Shown: positions 24,509-32,052 of the stretch, one piece after another
Layout of the letters: each line of letters opens with the position of its first letter
How positions within the stretch are numbered: position 1 is the first letter of the stretch
Origin: Deltaproteobacteria bacterium
Lineage (GTDB): Bacteria > Desulfobacterota > Desulfobacteria > Desulfobacterales > SpSt-501
Assembly (NCBI GenBank): GCA_016219005.1
Contig: JACRCN010000085.1
Span: forward strand, 19,834-83,833
Reading direction: 5' to 3'
DNA length: 64,000 bases
Made by a program: the position numbers and the translations under genes
Notes under the pieces: model-generated
Told to the model about the DNA's origin: nothing
Seen by the model: the letters and a program-made list of their open reading frames with translations, nothing else
Database searches by the model: none

Positions 24509-25648
24509 CTAGTAGAGTTCGAACCGGGCCAGGCGACCGTCGAGACCGCCGTTTTTTAGAGGTCGTTTCCAGGACGGCTTCAGGCCGATGTGCTTGAGCA
24601 TCTCGCGGTTGCCGAAATAGACGTACGCCGTCGAGCCCTGGCAGCGTTGTTTCAGAAAATCCCCGAACTCACGGTAGAAATCCCCCAGGTCCGCGTCGCC
24701 CGAGAGGCGGATGCCGTAGGGCGGGTTGCACACGATCACCCGGTGGCCGAGTTCCTCCAGGCGTCGGAAATCGAGCCGGTCCACGCGAATCCGCTCGCCG
24801 TGGGGCAGGCGACGGTTGTTGGCCTGGCACACGGCCACCGCTTCGGCCGAGATGTCGCTGCCGGCGATCAACCCCTTCGGAAGCGGCCGGATCCGACGGT
24901 CTTCGGATTCCCGCACCGAACGCCACAGACGCGGCTCGTAATCCGGCAGCCGTTGGAAACCGAACTTTTGGCGCAGGCGGCCGGCCGGTATGCGGCAATA
25001 GTGCATCAGGGCTTCGGACAGCAGGGTCCCGGAGCCGCACATGGGGTCGTAGAGCGGCTGGGTCCCGTCCCACCCCGTCCAGCGCATGACGGCGGCCGCC
25101 ACGGTTTCCTGCATGGGGGCTTCCACGCCTTCCTGGCGATAGCCGCGTCGGTGCAGCGAGCCGCCGGAAGTGTCGATGCTTATGACGGCGCGGTTGTTCT
25201 CGATGAACAGGTTGATCCACACGTCCGGATCGATGCGCTCGACATTCGGCCGACGGCCGCAGTCCTCCCGGAAGTAATCCACGATGGCGTCCTTCAGGCA
25301 CAGGGCGGCGTACTGCGAGTGGCGAAGCTTGCTGTTGGACAGATTGGCGAAGACGGCCAATGTGTGGTCGACGCCGAAGAAATCCTTCCAGGCGATGTCC
25401 CTGGCCTTGCGGTAGAGATAGTCCGTGGCGTGGCAGGGAAAGGCGGTGATGGGGGCCAGCACGCGGGTGATCAGCCGGGACTGGTAGTTGATGCGGTAGA
25501 GCACGGCCTGGTCCGCCTCGAAATACAGCCCCCGGTAGGACGGGCGGACGTCAGCGGCCCCCAGCGTTTTGAGCTCCTCCGCACCCAGTTCCTCCAGGCC
25601 TTCGGCGATCTGCGCAAAATAGCGCCGGTGTTGCTGATAGGCGTACAT
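24509..25648 (-). CDS. THUMP-domain SAM-dependent rRNA guanine methyltransferase (RlmL/YcbY N-type)
   Basis: 379 residues. THUMP domain at about 45-165, then a class I methyltransferase with 'GWDGTQPLYDPMCGSGTLLSEALMH' (SAM loop), 'AGSDISAEAVAVCQANN' and the N6/N2-methylase motif 'VIVCNPPYGIRL'. The N-terminal 'YFAQIAEGLEELGAEELKTLGA' is typical. By homology it methylates a guanine in 23S rRNA (RlmL-type m2G), but it lacks the second RlmK half of the E. coli fusion. It ends shortly after the frameshifted ATPase, convergent with it. Confidence 0.9.
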   Translation of the reverse strand: MYAYQQHRRYFAQIAEGLEELGAEELKTLGAADVRPSYRGLYFEADQAVLYRINYQSRLITRVLAPITAFPCHATDYLYRKARDIAWKDFFGVDHTLAVFANLSNSKLRHSQYAALCLKDAIVDYFREDCGRRPNVERIDPDVWINLFIENNRAVISIDTSGGSLHRRGYRQEGVEAPMQETVAAAVMRWTGWDGTQPLYDPMCGSGTLLSEALMHYCRIPAGRLRQKFGFQRLPDYEPRLWRSVRESEDRRIRPLPKGLIAGSDISAEAVAVCQANNRRLPHGERIRVDRLDFRRLEELGHRVIVCNPPYGIRLSGDADLGDFYREFGDFLKQRCQGSTAYVYFGNREMLKHIGLKPSWKRPLKNGGLDGRLARFELY

Positions 25649-25751
25649 GTGGAAACCTTTTGCGGCTAAATTAAATCCCTAGGGGTTGTATTTCCCGCTG
25701 CTTGCGGCGTAAATTAGAGGTGTGAGCGAATATATACACTAATGTAACGGT

Positions 25752-25953
25752 ATTGAAATACCATTTCTGGTTCAGTCTGTGCCGACATATATCATGAGCA
25801 AGATTGTGAGGATGTTAAAGAGGCTCACAGCGCGAGAAGTGTTCAGGTGCAGTCCCCAAGTCAGAAGAAAGCTGTGGGGCGGCGAGTTTTGGGCAGAGGG
25901 CTATTTTGCAGGTACCGTTGGCAAGCATGGAAATGAAAACACCATCGCCCGCA
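25752..25953 (+). pseudogene. IS200/IS605-type TnpA (Y1 transposase) remnant
   Basis: The frame reads '..IPFLVQSVPTYIMSKIVRMLKRLTAREVF' and then 'KLWGGEFWAEGYFAGTVGKHGNENTIAR', the internal-to-C-terminal part of Y1 HUH transposases (typically 'HVHLLVQ..P.YS.SKIV..IKS.TAREVF..P.V...LWGGEFWSDGYFV.TVGKHGNE..I..YV'). A stop at 25740 cuts off the N-terminal HUH half. After 'IAR' the frame runs into unrelated sequence, so the catalytic-helix Tyr region is gone. It is a dead fragment, and no partner tnpB or end hairpins are visible. Confidence 0.7.
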
Positions 25954-26042
25954 CAGGCGCGTCAGGTTTTTCTGTGATAGATACCAGTTGGGAATCTGAA
26001 ATTTTTGGAGGCAGAGAAAGTTTCACCTTTGGCAGGAAATTG

Positions 26043-26072
26043 AAAAGGGCCAGACCAGATCGGCCCGGCCCT
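26043..26072 (-). terminator. Terminator of the PEP-CTERM gene
   Basis: Read on the - strand: AGGGCC, a loop, GGCCCT, then TTTTC. It starts 23 bp downstream of the PEP-CTERM stop codon, where a rho-independent terminator is expected. Confidence 0.6.
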
Positions 26073-26094
26073 CCCTATTTGCTTCGAATCCGGA

Positions 26095-26580
26095 TTACTT
26101 GAACTTCTTCCTGCCAAATGCAGCGAGTGCAAACAAACCCATCCCTAAAAGAACCATTGTGGCAGGTTCAGGAACAGACGTTGGTCCAAAATAGGACACG
26201 TGGCTTAGCCCAGTGGTGGGAAGGCCCCAAATATTATTTGATGGAAAGTCAATAAGATTGTTATCATTTGAATCATAAATCGCCCAGTGGTCAGGATTAT
26301 CAAAAGAGGGTTTACCAACTCCATATTTTAGAACTGCATAAGTCCAGCTTGAAGGAATATTGTCCAACGGATTGGAATCTTCATCCTTGCTAATAAAATC
26401 TACATGGAAACCAAGAAGTCCGTCGAGCCAAGCTCCCTCAGTGGTGGGATCGGAAGGGGTAACCCATTGTGGATTCGTGTAAAGGGAATTCACAGGTTCG
26501 ACCAAAAGGTCTGCTGATACAGAGGTTGCCAATAAAAAAAAACACATCAAAAATGCAATGCCGCATAATGGTTTTTTCAT
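26095..26580 (-). CDS. PEP-CTERM sorting-domain protein
   Basis: 161 residues with a signal peptide ('MKKPLCGIAFLMCFFLLATSVSA') and a C-terminal tripartite sorting tag: 'VPEPATMVLLGMGLFALAAFGRKKFK' (PEP motif, membrane helix, basic tail). Exosortase cuts and processes such proteins for display in an extracellular polysaccharide matrix. An AAGGAGAAGG site precedes the ATG. The 110-residue mature part has no domain that I recognise; it is rich in Asn, Pro, Trp and Asp. Exosortase itself is not in the window, so it acts from elsewhere in the genome. Confidence 0.9.
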   Translation of the reverse strand: MKKPLCGIAFLMCFFLLATSVSADLLVEPVNSLYTNPQWVTPSDPTTEGAWLDGLLGFHVDFISKDEDSNPLDNIPSSWTYAVLKYGVGKPSFDNPDHWAIYDSNDNNLIDFPSNNIWGLPTTGLSHVSYFGPTSVPEPATMVLLGMGLFALAAFGRKKFK

Positions 26581-27586
26581 ATACCTTCTCCTTAATTATT
26601 TTAGCAAACCAACTCCTGTTTTAATCTGAACTTTCCTCTTTCCTCGCTCATTCACCCCCTAAGCGGCAACCGGCCATTTCATTCTGAAACCCTTGGCTTT
26701 CCGTCCTCACCTCACGATGAGTTTGGTTTTCCCATAAATTTGAGGCGTTCTGCCAAAGATCGGAAAACCATTGAACATTTCATATGCAAATTTTGTACAA
26801 ATAAGCCCTAAAAAATATTATTATTTAAATCTAAACAGTTAAACAAAATTATCGGATATGACTTGATTGGATTTTGTAGACGATTACTCAAATTTGGGTA
26901 AGCCATAGGGTTTAATTGTGGGAAATTTTTCCCATTTAAGCCTTGGATGCGAATGCCAGAAAAATCGAAAACTTTGTTCTATGAGCTTGGATTTCGATGG
27001 ATCATTTTAACGGGGGAGAGGATGGTGGTTTGTAATGGAATCTCACCGATCAATGGCTGGAGCAACGCCATAGCGACAGGCTTAGATCACGGATTTAGTG
27101 CTTCGGCGGTACGTCGGTCGGATGGTATCAAAGGCTGGAAGAATTCTGCCTTATCGCTCAGCCCGTTGCAAGAAAAAGGGCGTCTCACTGCACGCCCTCA
27201 AATTTGTGACATTTTGTGACGGTCACCATTTCAGATTGGCTATTTTTACATGGGCTTTTCTATTTTCCGTCTATTGGTTATAGTGCCATTTTCTTCTTTA
27301 ACGTAAATATCTTAAACCGTTTCAACTGGTTGCCGCGTTTACTGCCATGACGATTAGCGTACATGATGAATCCTTCCGCGGTGTCAGTGCGCCCGGAGAT
27401 TACAGGAGGGTACGGCCCGGGGCAAGGGGCGAATTCGACAATTTCGCTGGGGGCCGGCCCGGTTGCGCTGCCGCCGCAACTGGCCGGCGTTGACATCGCG
27501 TGCGGCATGGGGCATCCTGAACCACAGAAAACGACCCGTGCTCACGCTCATGCGGGCGGTAGCACGGGGCTTCCAAGGAAAGTATC
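26581..27586. other. Long gene-poor intergenic region
   Basis: About 1 kb without a gene that I can support. The left half is AT-rich and should hold the PEP-CTERM promoter. It contains the dyad TGGGAAA-TT-TTTCCCA at 26919-26934. A 90-codon frame at 26947-27219 (+) has no recognisable similarity. At 27206-27226 there is a GTGAC repeat and the dyad GTGAC-G-GTCAC. No -24/-12 sigma-54 site was found upstream of the PEP-CTERM gene. Confidence 0.6.
27177..27198 (-). terminator. Possible - strand terminator
   Basis: AGGGCGT/ACGCCCT, a 7-bp stem with an 8-nt loop, is followed on the - strand by TTTTTC. No convincing - strand gene lies upstream of it, so it may be left over from a decayed gene. Confidence 0.35.
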
Positions 27587-28954
27587 ATGATTTTCCAGTT
27601 CTTCGGCTTCAGGGACAACCCCTTCAAGCTCGCCCCGGACTTAACCTACCTCTTTCTCGGCCGGCACCACGAGGAAGCGCTCGCGCACCTGCGTTACGCC
27701 GTCGCCGAAGGCGAGGGGTTCAGCGCCATCACGGGCGAGCGGGGCATCGGCAAGACGACCATCTGCCAGGCCTTTCTGGACACCCTGGGGGACGGGACGG
27801 CGGCCGCGGTCATCTCAAGCCCGGTGTCGAGCCCGGGGGACCTGCTGCGGCGGATCAATACCGCGCTCGGGATCCCGGGCAAGGCCGACACGTTGAAGGG
27901 CTTGATCGATCCGCTGAACGACTTTCTCATGCGCCAGAAACTGGCCGGGAAGAAAGTGGCCGTGTTCATCGACGACGCCCAGGGCCTGGGTTTGGAGGTG
28001 CTGGAGCAGATCCGGCTGATCTCGAACCTCGAGACGACGCGCGAGAAACTGATCCAGATCGTGCTCGTCGGCGAGCCCGGGCTGATGACCAAGCTTAATT
28101 CCCACGAGCTGCGGCAGATGGGACAGCGCGTATCGGTTCGCTATGAGATCGGGCCCCTGTCCCCGGTCGAGACGGCCGCCTACATCCAGCACCGCGTGAG
28201 CCTCGCTTCCACGGGATCGCCGGTCCGGTTCGAACCCGCCGCGCTGCGCCACATCTTTAACTATTCTCGGGGAAACCCGCGTCTGATCCACGCAGCCTGC
28301 CAGGCCGCCCTCACCGCGGCGTTTGGCGCCAGGGAGAAAACGATCACCGGCGCGGTCGCGCAGGCTGCCGTCATGGGTCTCGCCGCTGCGGGCGGAAAGG
28401 ACTCCAGCCGCCGCCGGTACCGCCAGGCCCTGGGGTGGGCGGCGGCAGGGTGCGGCGCGATCGTGCTTGCCGCCGCAGCGTTTTTCGCATTGCGGGGCCC
28501 TGAAGGGCGGCCGACTCCCGAGTTGGCTGTCCCGGAGCAAGCGGGCCCCGCTGCGCCCGCAGAGACGCCTGTCCGTCCGCCGGTGCCTGCACCGGCGGAA
28601 GCGGTAGCCGCTTCCGCCGGTTCGGATCCGGCGACGGGGCCGGATTCGGCCGGGCCGCCGCCCACGCCAAGAGAAGAAAGCGTTTCAGCCGCCAATGGCT
28701 CCGCACCCCGGATGACCCATTCCGTGCAGGTCGGCGCTTACCTGGTGCCCGAGAACGCCCGCAAACAGGTGGAACTGCTCGGCGCCAAGGGTTACCCGGC
28801 GCGGATTTTCGAAGTGAAGGACTCCCGGGGCCGCAGCTGGTACTCGGTGCGGATCGGCGATTACCCCAGCAGCGAGGCGGCGCGGCGGAAGGCGGATGAA
28901 TTCACCCGGCGCGAGCAGGCCCCGAGCGTGGTTCGGCCGGTTGGCGGATTTTAG
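27587..28954 (+). CDS. ExeA-type AAA+ ATPase with transmembrane helix and C-terminal SPOR domain
   Basis: 455 residues, starting 'MIFQFFGFRDNPFKLAPDLTYLFLGRHHEEALAHL', the ExeA/GspA N-terminal pattern. Walker A GERGIGKT is at 50-57, with Walker B 'VAVFIDDAQGLGLEVLEQI' and 'LIQIVLVGEPGLMTKL' following. A membrane helix lies at about 282-303 ('ALGWAAAGCGAIVLAAAAFFAL'), then a Pro/Ala-rich periplasmic linker, then a SPOR domain (about 375-450: 'HSVQVGAYLVPENARKQVELLGAKGYPARIFEVKDSRGRSWYSVRIGDYPSSEAA'). SPOR binds denuded peptidoglycan. So it should couple cytoplasmic ATPase activity to the cell wall, perhaps in assembling a secretion or polysaccharide complex. Confidence 0.9.
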   Translation: MIFQFFGFRDNPFKLAPDLTYLFLGRHHEEALAHLRYAVAEGEGFSAITGERGIGKTTICQAFLDTLGDGTAAAVISSPVSSPGDLLRRINTALGIPGKADTLKGLIDPLNDFLMRQKLAGKKVAVFIDDAQGLGLEVLEQIRLISNLETTREKLIQIVLVGEPGLMTKLNSHELRQMGQRVSVRYEIGPLSPVETAAYIQHRVSLASTGSPVRFEPAALRHIFNYSRGNPRLIHAACQAALTAAFGAREKTITGAVAQAAVMGLAAAGGKDSSRRRYRQALGWAAAGCGAIVLAAAAFFALRGPEGRPTPELAVPEQAGPAAPAETPVRPPVPAPAEAVAASAGSDPATGPDSAGPPPTPREESVSAANGSAPRMTHSVQVGAYLVPENARKQVELLGAKGYPARIFEVKDSRGRSWYSVRIGDYPSSEAARRKADEFTRREQAPSVVRPVGGF

Positions 28955-29052
28955 CTGCAAGGCGGTCTTATGCTTCGACGGAGGCCGCCATGCGGCGTTG
29001 GGCGACGGGATGACGAAGGGATGTTCCGAACATGCCGCCGTGCACCCATGGT

Positions 29053-30315
29053 TCAGTCCTCGGCGTGGGGCGGTTCCAGGCGGTGCAGGATTTCCCCGGC
29101 CGGGTCCACGAAGAGAATTCCCCGGTTTTCCCGGTTCATATAGTCCGCCAGATGGATGCGGCGGGGGTCCATGTAGCCGACGTTGATCTGGCGGCAGACC
29201 GCTTCGGGGATGGCAGTCGCCAGCACCAAGTCGACGTCCGGATGCTCCACGCCGCCCTTGTAGGAGCCGGTGCCGCGGACATGCGTCAGGTGAGCCAGCA
29301 CCCCTCGCGGTACATGCTTGAGCTGATCCATGTGGGCCAGCAGGTAGTCGCGGATGTGATATCCGACCGACTCGATGTAACGTCCCCACGTCCGTGACAC
29401 TTCGCGGATGTGCGGGGCGTATAGGATGAGCCGGCCCTGGGGGGCCACGACCTGTTCGAGCTTGTACATCACCTTGCCCGCCGTCCAGATTTCATCGTAC
29501 ATCGTCGGCGCCGCACCCAGGACTACCTGAAACGCTGTCGGCTTGGTCACGATGTGGATGCGGGCGGACAGGTCTGCCGCCTGCGACCAGGCGTCGCGCA
29601 CATGCCCCGCGTACAACCCGCACAGGCCCGTTCCGTGGTTGACGACCATGGCCAGCACGTGGACGGGCACCGCCACCATCTGCATGGCCCGGTCGATCAC
29701 GCGGCGGACCGGCGTGTCCTTGATCCCGATGATTTTCTTGCACGTAATGACCGCCGCCAGCCAGTGGAAGAAATGCAGGAACTCACCGCCCGAAATGCCC
29801 GGGAAGAGATACTTGGCTCCGCCCGAGAAGCCGACGACCTCGTGGGGAAAGACCGGGCCGACGATGAGGACCTGGTCGTATTCGAAGATTTTCCGGTTGA
29901 TCTCGATCGGGACCTCTTCGCTCAAGATCCCGGCCGAGATGGTTTCGACGTCTCGGACGCTGAGGGTGCCGATGCGCTGCAGGATGCCCGGCTGCTCCCA
30001 CGCGTGATTGAAGAAGCTGGAGCGGGCGAAATCCCGCTCCCGGTCGGTGATGCCGTAGAGGGCCAGGATGGCCTCCGGGGACATGGGCGTGTGCGTTCCC
30101 AGGGCGACCATGAAGTCGAGCCGCGCGCAGCGTTCGCCGATCGTCCGGCGGATGGCCCGGATCATCATCGGCAGCGGGCAGGTGCGGGTGGTGTCCGGCG
30201 TCAGCACGAGCACCCGCTTGTTTTCGAACTGGCGGACGGGTGTGCCCTGCTCGATGATCGCAGCCACGTCCTCTTCGTGCAGCACGGTCTCCGGGCTGCC
30301 TCTGCCCATGGTCAT
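29053..30315 (-). CDS. LarA-type nickel-dependent lactate racemase-like protein
   Basis: 420 residues with LarA motifs in order: 'VLVLTPDTTRTCPLPMMIRAI' (13 residues from the start of DUF2088), 'VALGTHTPMSPEAILALYG', 'SSFFNHAWEQPG', 'VLIVGPVFPHEVVGFSGGAKYLFPGISGGEFLHFFHWLA'. In LarA the Lys of GGAK carries the nickel-pincer nucleotide, and nearby His residues do proton transfer. Both are present here. The LarB/C/E maturation genes are not visible. A different 2-hydroxyacid than lactate is possible. It lies 90 bp after gnd on the - strand, with AAAGGACACC before the ATG. Confidence 0.78.
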   Translation of the reverse strand: MTMGRGSPETVLHEEDVAAIIEQGTPVRQFENKRVLVLTPDTTRTCPLPMMIRAIRRTIGERCARLDFMVALGTHTPMSPEAILALYGITDRERDFARSSFFNHAWEQPGILQRIGTLSVRDVETISAGILSEEVPIEINRKIFEYDQVLIVGPVFPHEVVGFSGGAKYLFPGISGGEFLHFFHWLAAVITCKKIIGIKDTPVRRVIDRAMQMVAVPVHVLAMVVNHGTGLCGLYAGHVRDAWSQAADLSARIHIVTKPTAFQVVLGAAPTMYDEIWTAGKVMYKLEQVVAPQGRLILYAPHIREVSRTWGRYIESVGYHIRDYLLAHMDQLKHVPRGVLAHLTHVRGTGSYKGGVEHPDVDLVLATAIPEAVCRQINVGYMDPRRIHLADYMNRENRGILFVDPAGEILHRLEPPHAED

Positions 30316-30405
30316 GAAGGTGTCCTTTCGATTAGATTCAGTCCAGGGTTCAAGGTTCGGAAAAAGTGTTGTGCACCGTGCGCCATATGTATTTTCCCCG
30401 AACTC

Positions 30406-31839
30406 CTACTCCACCATCCACTGCGTGTGCAAGAATTCACCCCGCGGGCGGTCGACGCGCTCATACGTGTGGGCACCGAAGTAATCGCGCTGGGCCTGGA
30501 TGAGGTTGGCAGGCAGGCGGGCGCTGCGGTATCCGTCGTAGAAGGCGAGGGCGGCTGAGATGGCGGGCAGCGGGATGCCCAGCCGCACCGCCTCGATCAC
30601 CACCCGGCGCCAGGAGCCCTGGCACTTCTGGATGATGCGGTTGAAATAATCGTCCAGCAGTAGATTCGGCAGGCCGGGGCTCCGGGTGAAAGCATCCGTG
30701 ATTCGTTCCAGGAAGGAGCTGCGGATGATGCATCCCGCGCGCCACAGGAGGGCGATCTTGCCGAAGTCCAGGTTCCAGCGGTATTCCCGGGCGGCTTCCC
30801 GCATCAGCATGAAGCCCTGGGCATATGAGACGAGCTTGGCGGCCAGCAGCGCGTTGCGCAGGTCGGTCACGAGCGTTTTCGCGTTTCCTTTATACTTCGT
30901 CCGGGGGCCGGACAGAGCCGGGGATGCCGCAAGGCGCTCGTCCCTGAGGGCCGACAGGCAGCGGGCGTAGACCGCCTCGCTGATGAGGGTCACGGGTATG
31001 CCCAGGTCCAGGGAATTGATTCCGGTCCATTTGCCCGTGCCTTTCTGGCCCGCGCTGTCGAGGATCTTCTCCAGCAGCGGCTGGCCGTCTGTGTCCGGGA
31101 AGGCCATGATGTCCCGCGTGATCTCGATTAGATAGCTCTGGAGGTCGCCTGCGTTCCAGCGGCCGAAAATCCGGTGCATCTCGGCATGCGTCAGCGCGAG
31201 GCCCTCCCGCATCACGTGGTAGGCCTCGGCGATGATCTGCATGTCGCCGTATTCGATGCCGTTGTGGATCATCTTCACGTAGTGGCCGGCGCCGTCCGCG
31301 CCCACCCACTCGCAGCACGGCGAGCCGTCGGGCGTTTTGGCAGCGATGGCCTGGAACAGGCCCTTCACCAGGGGCCAGGCCTTTGGATTGCCGCCCGGCA
31401 TGATGGACGGGCCCCGGCGGGCCCCCTCCTCGCCACCGGAGATTCCGGTGCCGATGTAGAGGAGGCCTTTGTCCTCCATCCATTTCGTGCGGCGGATCGT
31501 GTCGGTGAACTGGGAGTTGCCGCCGTCGATGATCACATCACCGGGCACGAGGTGCGACAGGAGCAGGGCGATGAAATCGTCTACGGGCTTGCCGGCTTTC
31601 ACCATCAGCATCACCCTGCGCGGCCGCTTTAACCGCGCGACCATCGCTTCCAGCGAGTGGGCGCCGATCACACGGCTGCCCCGGGCGGGCCCGGCCATGA
31701 ACTGGTCGACCCTGGACACCGTCCGGTTGTAGGCTGCTACGGTGTAGCCGTGGTCGTTCATGTTCAGGATCAGGTTTTGACCCATCACGGCCAACCCGAT
31801 CACGGCGATGTCCGCCTGTGTTTCGCGTTCCATGGTCAT
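30406..31839 (-). CDS. gnd: 6-phosphogluconate dehydrogenase, decarboxylating (NADP)
   Basis: 477 residues, the long dimeric bacterial form. 'IAVIGLAVMGQNLILNMNDHGYTVAAYNRT' (Rossmann GxAxxG), 'DGGNSQFTDTIRRTKWMEDKGLLYIGTGISGGEEGARRGPSIMPGG', 'HYVKMIHNGIEYGDMQ' with the catalytic Lys and Asn, and 'GQKGTGKWTGINSLDLGIPVTLI'. It converts 6-phosphogluconate to ribulose-5-phosphate, CO2 and NADPH. AGGAAAGG lies before the ATG. zwf is not adjacent. The protein ends with the normal 'ARDYFGAHTYERVDRPRGEFLHTQW'. Confidence 0.97.
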   Translation of the reverse strand: MTMERETQADIAVIGLAVMGQNLILNMNDHGYTVAAYNRTVSRVDQFMAGPARGSRVIGAHSLEAMVARLKRPRRVMLMVKAGKPVDDFIALLLSHLVPGDVIIDGGNSQFTDTIRRTKWMEDKGLLYIGTGISGGEEGARRGPSIMPGGNPKAWPLVKGLFQAIAAKTPDGSPCCEWVGADGAGHYVKMIHNGIEYGDMQIIAEAYHVMREGLALTHAEMHRIFGRWNAGDLQSYLIEITRDIMAFPDTDGQPLLEKILDSAGQKGTGKWTGINSLDLGIPVTLISEAVYARCLSALRDERLAASPALSGPRTKYKGNAKTLVTDLRNALLAAKLVSYAQGFMLMREAAREYRWNLDFGKIALLWRAGCIIRSSFLERITDAFTRSPGLPNLLLDDYFNRIIQKCQGSWRRVVIEAVRLGIPLPAISAALAFYDGYRSARLPANLIQAQRDYFGAHTYERVDRPRGEFLHTQWMVE

Positions 31840-31942
31840 TGTCAGTTTACCTTTCCTAAGAATCCTCGCATACCGCCGGCGAACTCGGGCACTTCAGCAC
31901 GCTTGGCAGTTTATCAGATTTGGTTGAAAGTGCAATTCGGGC

Positions 31943-31971
31943 TTGACAAGGTATAAGGACATTTGTATAGA
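31943..31971 (+). promoter_or_regulatory. Strong sigma-70 promoter of the tricarboxylate cluster
   Basis: TTGACA at 31943-31948 and TATAGA at 31966-31971 are separated by exactly 17 bp. The -35 is perfect and the -10 is one base from TATAAT. Transcription would start near 31978 with a leader of about 75 nt before the MmgE/PrpD gene. Confidence 0.8.
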
Positions 31972-31982
31972 CCTATAGACAA
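31963..31982 (+). promoter_or_regulatory. Candidate GntR/HutC-type operator over the -10
   Basis: TTGTATAGACCTATAGACAA contains a tandem TATAGAC repeat, with TTGT and ACAA outer arms. It covers the -10 and the likely start site. GntR/HutC regulators often bind GTATAGAC-like half sites, and such a regulator is encoded downstream at 38971. The pairing is inferred. Confidence 0.5.
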
Positions 31983-32052
31983 TTATACAGCTTTCTCAAC
32001 GAAACGATCGATAGCGAGAACAAAACCCTTTCAACTATTGGGGCTTAACCGT

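Noticed and set aside
26080..26110. GCTTCGAATCC resembling a tRNA T-loop
   Set aside because: No acceptor, D or anticodon stem can be built around it, and it overlaps the end of the PEP-CTERM gene.
26740..26760. TGGCAG-type sequence on the - strand upstream of the PEP-CTERM gene as a sigma-54 promoter
   Set aside because: The -12 GC is absent at the required spacing.
26947..27219. 90-codon open frame on + strand
   Set aside because: No ribosome site, no recognisable family pattern, and amino acid composition looks like translated intergenic DNA.
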